Shown here: positions 57,302 to 64,000 of the stretch, piece after piece | Layout of the letters: each line of letters starts with the position of its first letter | Position numbering within the stretch: the stretch's first letter is position 1 | Assembly: GCF_000721175.1 (NCBI RefSeq) | Contig: NZ_JOEZ01000010.1 | Coordinates: 62,001-126,000, forward strand | Source of the DNA: Streptomyces anulatus | GTDB taxonomy: Bacteria > Actinomycetota > Actinomycetes > Streptomycetales > Streptomycetaceae | Length of the DNA: 64,000 nucleotides | Reading direction: 5' to 3' | Notes under the pieces: model-generated | What the model saw: only the letters and a program-made list of their open reading frames with translations | Told to the model about the DNA's origin: nothing | Databases searched by the model: none | Program-made: the position numbers and the translations under genes

Positions 57302-59314
57302 TTACGCCTTCGGGTGAACCGATTCGTCTGCGCTCACCTGCGGCTTCTCGAACCATCGGGAGAGGATCGAGGTGGTTCCCCAGTACGCCAGCAGGACCCC
57401 GCGGGTGCCGAGCGCCGCCACCTTCTCGCGCAGCGGCCGCCTCCTGCTGCCGCAGACGGGTCGCCGGAACTCCGCCGCGCGGCCCCGGATTCGCGCCCTG
57501 CGGCCCCGGTGCCAGGCCCCCTCGGGGTCGTCGTAGACGTCCGTGTAACCGGGTCCTGCGATCGGCCAGTCCGACATCAGGCACTCGGGAAGCGCGAAGG
57601 ACCCGACCAGGGCGGGAGTGTGGACGGCCACGGCGGCGATCGCCTCCTCCACCGCGTCCGGCAGCAGGGTGACCTGATCGGCGGTCAGCCGTCCGGAGGC
57701 GAGCAGGTCGCCGCAGTTGCGTGCGATCCACCGGAGCGCGAAGAGCCTGCGCAGCTCGCTGAGCCGTTCACGCGCCTCACCCTCGGGCAGGGAGGCGACG
57801 GCCTCGGCGTACGCTTCGTCGGCCTGCCGGTAGGCGTGCGCCTCGACGCCCCGCAGCGCGGCCGAGGAGGCGGCGTTCCAGCGGCCGAGCGGGTCGCCGG
57901 GCGGTGCGGCGCTCATCCGCTCGCGGGCGCGGGAGAACCAGAGGTCCTCCACGGCCGCGAACAACCGTCCGGTGAAGGCGGGTTCATCGAGCTCATCGGG
58001 GCCGTCGCCCTCGACCGCTTCCCGGGCGGTGGCGCTGAACAGCATCTCGGCGGCGGCCTTGGCGTGTACGGCGAGGTTGTCGCCCTCGGCGGTGATCGCG
58101 CCCTCGATGCCGGTGAACAGCTCGGTCATGCCGTTGTTCTCCAGGAGCCCCTGGGCGCCGCACCGTTCACGGCACTCGACGATGACGCCGCGCGCCTGCC
58201 AGGTGATCCACCCCTTGGCGACGGCCACCAGACGCTCCGCCTCGTCCCGGTCGGCCTCCGGGGCCGACTCCCAGCGGTCCAGGACCCTGCGGTGCAGCAG
58301 GCTCATCGCGTAGACGGTGGCCATCGCCTCGGCCAGCGGCCCGTGGTGGGTGCGGTGCGCGTACACCGGGACCCGTTGCGCGGCGCGCGATCCGGAGATC
58401 AGCCGGTGACCGGCGTACCGGACGGCGATGGCCAGGGTGACGCGCGCCGAGCCGACGGCGCTGGCGCTCATGGAGAGCTTGCCGGGGGTGACCCGGCCGA
58501 TGGAGGTGAGGAACCGCCTTCTGCGGTTGGGGACTTCACTGTGGAAGCGGCCGTCGTCGCCGATCCGTCCCTGCTGTCCGGCGAGCAGCGCGTCGCGCGG
58601 GACGAAGCAGCGGTCGAAGGAGGTCAGGCAGTGGTCGACCGGGGAACCCATCCGGGCGGGCAGCCGCCGCACCCGGACCCCGGGGAGGGACCGGTGGGTG
58701 TCGGTGAGCGGGGTGAGGAAGAGGAAGACCCCGTGGTCGGCGCCGTCGGCGAGCAGCCGGGCGGCCACCACACCGGACTTGGGCCCGCCGGCGGGGCTGG
58801 TGTTGGGCATGAACTTCTGCGCCCCGGCGTGCGGGGTGTGCAGGACGAAGCCGTCGCGTTCACGGTCGTACGTCGCGGTCGTCTCGACGGCGGCCGCGTC
58901 GTTGCCGTGCGCCACCTCCGTACAGAGGAAGGTGCCCACGCGCCGCAGAGCGAGGAAGTCCGACAAGTCGCGGCGTGGGTCCGCGTCGTGGTCGAGGAGG
59001 CTGCCGAGGAAGAGGTTGTAGTGGATGCCCGCCACGGTGGTCAGCGCCGGGTCGACGGGGCCGAGCCACTCGTGCAGTGCGGCCAGCGCCCGAGGGTCGG
59101 CGGCCAGTCTCGCGCCGCTGTCGAGCGCGTTGTTGAGGATGCGCAGCCGGTGGTAGGAGAGGGCGAGCCGTTCGTCGGGGGTGCCGCCACCGGGGCGACG
59201 GAAAGGTTCCGTTGTGAGCAGCCGTCGCCAGAATCCGTGTTCCTGGCGGAAGTTCGGCCCGAAGAGCACCGCGGTGAGCAAGTCGTTCGTGGACGGCGAG
59301 GCCGCGTCATTCAT
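57302..59314 (-). CDS. Acyl-CoA oxidase/dehydrogenase-like flavoprotein
   Basis: The 670-residue protein follows the acyl-CoA oxidase layout. The N-terminal helical and beta parts include FLCTEVAHGNDAAAVETTA and F-M-P-N-T, then GRVTPGKLSMSASAVG, and a C-terminal helical half (ECRERCGAQGLLENN, G-I-E-G-A-I-T-A-E-G-D-N). The Glu in GIEGAITAEGDN is a candidate catalytic base, since oxidases have it there. It may desaturate an acyl chain bound to CoA or ACP. GTG 59359 is an alternative start, adding 15 residues. Confidence 0.85.
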   Translation of the reverse strand: MNDAASPSTNDLLTAVLFGPNFRQEHGFWRRLLTTEPFRRPGGGTPDERLALSYHRLRILNNALDSGARLAADPRALAALHEWLGPVDPALTTVAGIHYNLFLGSLLDHDADPRRDLSDFLALRRVGTFLCTEVAHGNDAAAVETTATYDRERDGFVLHTPHAGAQKFMPNTSPAGGPKSGVVAARLLADGADHGVFLFLTPLTDTHRSLPGVRVRRLPARMGSPVDHCLTSFDRCFVPRDALLAGQQGRIGDDGRFHSEVPNRRRRFLTSIGRVTPGKLSMSASAVGSARVTLAIAVRYAGHRLISGSRAAQRVPVYAHRTHHGPLAEAMATVYAMSLLHRRVLDRWESAPEADRDEAERLVAVAKGWITWQARGVIVECRERCGAQGLLENNGMTELFTGIEGAITAEGDNLAVHAKAAAEMLFSATAREAVEGDGPDELDEPAFTGRLFAAVEDLWFSRARERMSAAPPGDPLGRWNAASSAALRGVEAHAYRQADEAYAEAVASLPEGEARERLSELRRLFALRWIARNCGDLLASGRLTADQVTLLPDAVEEAIAAVAVHTPALVGSFALPECLMSDWPIAGPGYTDVYDDPEGAWHRGRRARIRGRAAEFRRPVCGSRRRPLREKVAALGTRGVLLAYWGTTSILSRWFEKPQVSADESVHPKA

Positions 59315-59387
59315 GGTTACGGTCACAACACAGTAACGATCAAGGAACGGCGAGGACACCCCTCGCCGTCCCTAAATGCCCCGCCTT

Positions 59388-60644
59388 TCAGGCGCGTTGG
59401 AAGGCGAGGGCGACGTTGTGGCCGCCGAAGCCGAAGGAGTGGCTCAGCGCCGTCCCGACCCGCTGGTGACGGGGCTCCTTCGTCACGCAGTCGAGCGGGA
59501 AGGCGTCGGGGAGCGCGTCCAGGTTGGCGATCGGCGGGATGGCGGAACGTTCCAGCGTCAGGACGGTCGCCACCGCCTCGATCGCGCCCGCCGCCGCCAG
59601 GGTGTGCCCGACGACGCCCTTGGGCGCGGTCACCGGCGGCCGGTGCGGGAAGAGCCGGGAGATGAGAGCGGTCTCCATGGCGTCGTTGAGGGGGGTGGAG
59701 GTGCCGTGGGCGTTGATGTGGTCGACGTCCTGCGGCGTCCAGCGGGCCTGGTCGAGCGCCACCTGGACCGCCCGCTGGGCGCCGTGCCCGTCGGGGGCCG
59801 GTGCGGTGGGGTGGTGGGCGTCCGTGCTGGACCCGGCCCCGGTGAGCAGGGCCCGGGGCCGCCGGCCCCGGGCGTGGGCCCCGGCCTCACGCTCCAGGAC
59901 GAGCATGGCGGCGCCCTCGCCGATGACGAAGCCGTCCCGGTCGGCGGCGAACGGGCGGGAAGCGGCCGCCGGGTCGCCGGTGCGGGTGGACAGCGCGCCC
60001 ATCCGGGCGAAGGCGGTGACCACCAGCGGGGTCAGCACCGACTCCGCGCCGCCCGCCACCACCACGTCGCAACTGCCGCCGAGCAGCAGATCGCGGGCGA
60101 CGGCGATCGCGGTGGCCCCGGAGGCGCAGGCGGTGGCGGGGGCGAGGCTCGGGCCGCCCGCCCTCAGCGCGATGGCGACCTCGCCCGCCGCCGCGTTGGG
60201 GATCATCATCGGCACGAGCAGCGGGGAGACCGCACCGGGTCCCGAGGCCGCCAGCTTGGCCGCGTTGTCGACCAGTACGGAGACGCCGCCGACACCCACG
60301 CCCAGGACCACCCCGACCCGGCTGCCGTCCCACCGTGCCGGGTCGAGGCCGGCGTCGGCGACGGCCTGCCGGGCGGCCACCAGGGCCAGCTTCACGAACC
60401 GGGCCATCCGCCACACCGACCGGCCGCCCACCGCCGCGTCCAGGTCGATGCCGTCCACCGGACAGGCGAAGTCGACCGGCAGACCTGCGAGTTCCTCGCA
60501 CCGCCGGGCGGTGGAGCGCCCGGAGCACAGCCCTTCCCAGAAACTGTGCTCGTCCGCCCCTGCGGGTGTCACCAGTCCGACCCCCGTCACCGCGATGGCG
60601 GTGCCGGCTCCGGCCTCGGTGCCCTGATCAACGGGGAGCGACAT
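59388..60644 (-). CDS. FabF-like beta-ketoacyl synthase (KS2)
   Basis: The 418-residue protein keeps Cys in ATACASG, His in NAHGTSTPLND, and His in VGHTLAAAGAIEA. It is clearly homologous to KS1 over its full length. Both synthases appear active, so this is not a KS/CLF pair. The start overlaps the KASIII-like gene by 17 nt. Confidence 0.93.
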   Translation of the reverse strand: MSLPVDQGTEAGAGTAIAVTGVGLVTPAGADEHSFWEGLCSGRSTARRCEELAGLPVDFACPVDGIDLDAAVGGRSVWRMARFVKLALVAARQAVADAGLDPARWDGSRVGVVLGVGVGGVSVLVDNAAKLAASGPGAVSPLLVPMMIPNAAAGEVAIALRAGGPSLAPATACASGATAIAVARDLLLGGSCDVVVAGGAESVLTPLVVTAFARMGALSTRTGDPAAASRPFAADRDGFVIGEGAAMLVLEREAGAHARGRRPRALLTGAGSSTDAHHPTAPAPDGHGAQRAVQVALDQARWTPQDVDHINAHGTSTPLNDAMETALISRLFPHRPPVTAPKGVVGHTLAAAGAIEAVATVLTLERSAIPPIANLDALPDAFPLDCVTKEPRHQRVGTALSHSFGFGGHNVALAFQRA

Positions 60645-61743
60645 GCTGTGTTCCTTCCGTAGAATCCGTCGAAGTGGTCCCCGGTGCCCCCGGCCAGCGA
60701 AGTGCCGCCGAACCCCAGGTCAGTCCGCCCCCGAAGGCGGTGAGCAGCACCCGGTCGCCGGAGCGGAGGCGGCCCCCGTCCGCCGCGTCGGCCAGGGCCA
60801 GCGGGATGGAGGCGGCGCCCGTGTTGCCGACCCGCTCCAGATGGGTGACGCAGCGCTGCGGCGCGATGCCGACCCGCTCCGCGACGGCGTGCAGGATCCG
60901 GGCGTTGGCCTGGTGCGGCACGAAGCGGTCGACCTCGGCCGGGTCCCAGCCGACCCGGTCCAGGAGCGTCCGGCAGGAGCCGGTCATCCGCTCGACGGCG
61001 TGCTGGTAGACGGTGCCGCCCCGCATGCGGAAGAACCCGTCGCCCAGGCCCGGCGGCTTCCCGCCCGCCCGCGCGCGGGCCCCGCCGCCGGGGACCGTGA
61101 TCAGGCCGTAGCCCGTGCCGTCGCTGCCCAGGTCGAACGCGAGCAGCTCCCCGGGGTCGCCGGAGTGTCCGGCCGCCACCAGGGCGGCGCCCGCCCCGTC
61201 GCCGAAGACGACGCCCGCCGATCGGTCGGCCGGATCGAGCCAGGTCGAGTAGACGTCAGCGCCGACCAGCAGGACCCGCTCGTAGAGACCCGAGGCGACC
61301 AGCCCGTGGCAGACGGCGAGTCCGTAGACGAATCCGCTGCACACGGCGGCGATGTCCAGGGCCGGTACGGTGCCGAGCCCGAGCCGGGCCGCGAGGGCGG
61401 GGGCGGTGCCCGGACAGAGGTGGTCGGGGGTGGCGGTGGCGAGGACCACCGCGTCCACCTCGCCCGCCGCCGGGGCGCGGTCCAGCAGCCGGGAGGCCGC
61501 CTCGTAGGCGAGGTCCCCGGTGGCGACGCCCGGTCCGGCGCGGTGCCGGCTGCCGATGCCGGTGCGGCGGCGCACCCAGGCGTCATCGATGCCCCAGTCC
61601 GCGGGGAGCCGTTCGTTGCCGACCGGCTCCCCCGGCACCCATCCCGCCACGCTCTCCAGCACCGCCGTGCGCGCCCCGGCCGGTAAGACGCCCGCCCGCG
61701 TCCCCGGCTCCGTACCGCTGTCGGCCGTCCGTCTCCTCGCCAC
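60628..61743 (-). CDS. FabH-like ketoacyl synthase III
   Basis: The 371-residue protein has the FabH triad: Cys in AAVCSGFVYGL, His in VPHQANARIL, Asn in GNTGAAS. The first ~30 residues form a Gly/Thr-rich tail. It would start chains by condensing an acyl-CoA with malonyl-ACP. It is first of the five acyl genes in the direction of transcription. The GTG start lacks a strong ribosome binding site. Confidence 0.93.
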   Translation of the reverse strand: MARRRTADSGTEPGTRAGVLPAGARTAVLESVAGWVPGEPVGNERLPADWGIDDAWVRRRTGIGSRHRAGPGVATGDLAYEAASRLLDRAPAAGEVDAVVLATATPDHLCPGTAPALAARLGLGTVPALDIAAVCSGFVYGLAVCHGLVASGLYERVLLVGADVYSTWLDPADRSAGVVFGDGAGAALVAAGHSGDPGELLAFDLGSDGTGYGLITVPGGGARARAGGKPPGLGDGFFRMRGGTVYQHAVERMTGSCRTLLDRVGWDPAEVDRFVPHQANARILHAVAERVGIAPQRCVTHLERVGNTGAASIPLALADAADGGRLRSGDRVLLTAFGGGLTWGSAALRWPGAPGTTSTDSTEGTQHVAPR

Positions 61744-61843
61744 CCGTTGCCCCGATCCCGTTGTCGTACTGCATCCGGTTGACGAACGGCGGAACGTCTC
61801 ACGAGGGTGCGTTCGACTGAGCCGAACGGGTCATGACGTGGCG

Positions 61844-62776
61844 TCAGTTGCGGGCCAGCGCCTCCCGCAGCTCCTCCGTGCCGGGCGGGTTGGCCCCGGC
61901 CCGGGAGACGGTCACAGCGGCGGAGGCGACCGCGTGGCGCAGGACGTCGGCGACGGTGTCCCGGTCCACGGCGTGCAGTCGGCCCCGGGCGTCCGGGCCG
62001 AGGAGTCCGTGCGCGGCGAGGGCGTGGAGGGCCCCGGACATGAACGCGTCGCCAGCGCCGACGGTGTCGGCGACGTCGACCGGCAGCGCTTCGGCGACGG
62101 CCCGGCCGTTGGGGAACAGGGCGAACGCGCCCGCCCCGCCCCGGGTGACGAGGACGAGTGCGGGGCCGGCGGCGAGCCACCGCTCGGCGACCTGCTCCGG
62201 CTCCTCGTCCGGGTGCAGCCACCGCAGGTCCTCGTCGCTGGCCTTCACCACGTCGCTCAGCGCGACGCAGCGCTCGACACGGGCCACGGCCCGGGCGCGT
62301 TCACCCATCAACTCGGGCCGCACATTGGGGTCGTAGCTGATGGTGGCGCCGGCCCGCAGGGACTCCACGGCGGCCAGGACCGTCGCGGCCCCGGGCTCGA
62401 CGACGGCCGCGATCGAGCCGGTGTGCACATGGAGCGGCACCCGTTCGAGCACCACCGGGCCCAGGGTCCAGCCGACCTCGAAGGTGTACGTGGCGTGCCC
62501 CTGGTCGTCCAGGGCGACGGCCGCCGACGGGGTGGGGCCGACGGCTTCGTCGGTGCGGATCTCGACCCCGGCGGCGGCGAGATGGTCCCGGATGAGCCGT
62601 CCATGGCCGTCCGGTCCCAACTGGGTGAGCAGGGTGGTGTCGTGGCCGAGACGGGCCAGGCCGTACGCCACGTTCGCGGGGCTGCCCCCCGGGTGGACCC
62701 GGTCGGCCTCGCCCGGCAGCCGGACGATGTCGGCGACGCATTCGCCGATGACCAGCGGATCAAGTCGGTCGAGCAT
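61844..62776 (-). CDS. PfkB family sugar kinase (fructokinase-like)
   Basis: The 310-residue protein has the PfkB N-terminal signature GGSPANVAYGLARLG and the C-terminal DTVGAGDAFMSGAL, with catalytic Asp in the GAGD loop. Sequence resembles bacterial fructokinases. The start lies inside the 3' end of the transporter gene (17-nt overlap), which fits a transport-kinase pair. Confidence 0.92.
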   Translation of the reverse strand: MLDRLDPLVIGECVADIVRLPGEADRVHPGGSPANVAYGLARLGHDTTLLTQLGPDGHGRLIRDHLAAAGVEIRTDEAVGPTPSAAVALDDQGHATYTFEVGWTLGPVVLERVPLHVHTGSIAAVVEPGAATVLAAVESLRAGATISYDPNVRPELMGERARAVARVERCVALSDVVKASDEDLRWLHPDEEPEQVAERWLAAGPALVLVTRGGAGAFALFPNGRAVAEALPVDVADTVGAGDAFMSGALHALAAHGLLGPDARGRLHAVDRDTVADVLRHAVASAAVTVSRAGANPPGTEELREALARN

Positions 62777-64000
62777 GGAGGTGGGTCTCCTCGGGTTCTG
62801 TGTCGTGGAGGTGTCCGGCGGGGCCGGCGGTCGTCGGGACGGTCACCGGCTCCGGTGCGGACGCGTCACCCCGAAGGGGCTTGTCCTGGCCACGCCGGGC
62901 GGGCCCGACGACCGACGGGGGAACGTCCGTCGGGGCGGCCCGGCGGACCCAGAGCAGGGCTCCGGCCAGCACGGCCGTGGCGGCCAGCAGCCAGGGCAGG
63001 GGGCCCGGCGGGAGGATGCCGGCGGCCAGTCCGGCGCCGGCGGCGACCAGTTGCAGGGAGAGGGACTGGACGGAGAGGGCGGTGGCGCGGCCCGAGGCGT
63101 CGACCCGGCGGTGCAGCAGGTCGTTCTCGTTGGGGCCCGCCGCTCCGAGGCCGAGGTACACCAGCCCGAAGCCGGTGACGGCGAGGGCCGTGGCGAGGGG
63201 GCTCATCGAGTGCGCGGTGAGACCGAGCAGGGTCAGTCCCAGGGTCACCAGCCCGAGGCTCGCGAGCACGGCGCGCTCACCGCTTCCGGTGAACCGGGCT
63301 ACGAGCGGGGCGAGTTGACTGCCGAGGGCGGAGCACAGGAATCCGGCGCAGGCGAGCCCCGCGAAGGCCAGGGCCCCGGATTCGGCAGACCCCATGAGGG
63401 CGGCGGCCCGGCCCGGGGTGAGCAGTTCGACGGCCGCGAGCGCGGCCCCGGCGGCGCTCGCGGTCAGCAGGATGCGCCGGATCAGGGCGTCCCTGGCGCC
63501 GAGCCGGAGCCCGGCGGCGATGGCGACGGGCACTTGGCCCATGACCCGGCGCGGAGTGGTCGGGGGCCGGGGCGGTTCGGGCAGGGAGCTCAGCACGTAG
63601 AGCACGAAGACGACCTCGACCAGCGCGCCGAGCAGGGCGGGCACGGAGAGCGGGATCACGAGCCCTGCGGTCATGTCACCCAGCCACTCCCCCACTCCGG
63701 GGGCGAAGCCGAGCAGCCAGGGCAGCCCGCCGCCGAGCAGGGTGCCGAGCGCGAGGGCGGCCGACGTGGCGGAGCTGCCGCGCGCCAGTCCGGTACGCAG
63801 GTCGGCGTCGGGTCCCGCGTGGGCGTGGACGGTGTCGACGTACCAGGCTTCGGCGGGCCCGCTGGACAGGGCGCGGGCCAGGCCCATCAGGCCCATGCCG
63901 AGAGCGATGGCCCAGGCCGTCGCGCCGAGGCCGATGAGGGTGAAGGCGGTGAGGTTGAGCAGTCCGGCGACGGCCAGTACGGGGCGTCGTCCGATGACGT
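62760..64000 (-). CDS. MFS transporter, 5' end outside the window
   Basis: The frame is open to the window edge; about 413 residues are visible. It has multiple hydrophobic segments and the loop motif IGRRPVLAVAG near the visible start, as in MFS proteins. The last ~60 residues are a hydrophilic tail. The substrate is unknown. Overlap with the PfkB kinase gene suggests sugar uptake, but the transporter may also be an exporter for the acyl product. Confidence 0.85.
   Translation of the reverse strand, partial: VIGRRPVLAVAGLLNLTAFTLIGLGATAWAIALGMGLMGLARALSSGPAEAWYVDTVHAHAGPDADLRTGLARGSSATSAALALGTLLGGGLPWLLGFAPGVGEWLGDMTAGLVIPLSVPALLGALVEVVFVLYVLSSLPEPPRPPTTPRRVMGQVPVAIAAGLRLGARDALIRRILLTASAAGAALAAVELLTPGRAAALMGSAESGALAFAGLACAGFLCSALGSQLAPLVARFTGSGERAVLASLGLVTLGLTLLGLTAHSMSPLATALAVTGFGLVYLGLGAAGPNENDLLHRRVDASGRATALSVQSLSLQLVAAGAGLAAGILPPGPLPWLLAATAVLAGALLWVRRAAPTDVPPSVVGPARRGQDKPLRGDASAPEPVTVPTTAGPAGHLHDTEPEETHLHARPT

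Noticed and set aside
55701..60644. KS1/KS2 as a ketosynthase/chain-length-factor pair
   Set aside because: Both keep the active-site Cys and both His residues; a CLF would lack the Cys.

Overview
The DNA is very GC-rich, with densely packed genes, many ATGA or GTGA start/stop overlaps, frequent GTG starts and several leaderless-looking promoters. Together with the gene families (griseobactin-type siderophore genes, DasR-like chitinase sites, MbtH, NmtR, ImuB/DnaE2) this points to a Streptomyces chromosome. I saw no complete insertion sequence, CRISPR array, tRNA or rRNA.

Layout. 1-13039: catecholate siderophore locus of the griseobactin type. It holds the 3' end of a threonine-selecting NRPS, an MbtH protein, an MFS exporter, an enterobactin-type esterase, a fused double FecCD permease, and dhbA, dhbC, dhbE, dhbB and an aryl carrier protein. 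Two iron boxes sit in the divergent promoter at 8247-8330. 13094-17671: phosphoglucomutase, a GH18 chitinase with two DasR-like half sites upstream, and a DUF3048 lipoprotein. 17794-25545: a truncated enolase, then a cluster of unknown function (epimerase, GT2, DUF2064 transferase, methyltransferase, small membrane protein, membrane-anchored sulfite-oxidase-like molybdoenzyme, GT-C-like membrane protein). Several of its genes start 6-7 nt after a TAGNGT -10 box. A response-regulator stump lies inside this cluster. 25603-30213: kdpFABC plus a 27-aa membrane peptide, with no kdpDE in the window. 30443-33682: two-gene ABC exporter with a divergent MarR-type regulator.

33850-39119: SOS mutasome cassette (ImuB-like protein lacking polymerase acidic residues, DnaE2, and a frameshifted ImuA'-like gene) with two LexA-type boxes. 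39308-43789: metal and metalloid genes: an arsenite/bile-acid family permease, a DedA-like protein, a frameshifted 2Fe-2S ferredoxin, and a P1B-4 ATPase divergent from an NmtR-type sensor across a clear inverted repeat. 44447-46572: dhaKLM. 46682-48909: a Nudix hydrolase convergent with and overlapping an ABC-F protein. The ABC-F gene is preceded by a 10-codon leaderless ORF and a perfect 18-bp palindrome, which suggests ribosome-mediated attenuation. 49396-55094: a SpoIIE-type phosphatase, a GNAT, a SigB/SigF-like sigma factor, CbiZ and a PRC-barrel/DUF2382 protein; this mix suggests stress response. 55701-64000: a compact operon with a KASIII-like enzyme, two FabF-like ketosynthases that both keep Cys-His-His, an acyl-CoA-oxidase-like flavoprotein and an ACP, next to a PfkB kinase and an MFS transporter that runs off the end. 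It looks like an uncharacterised acyl-chain pathway.

The window also carries at least six broken gene remnants (an unassigned surface-polymer-type fragment, enolase, response regulator, ImuA', ferredoxin, SDR). This suggests active gene decay in an accessory region.
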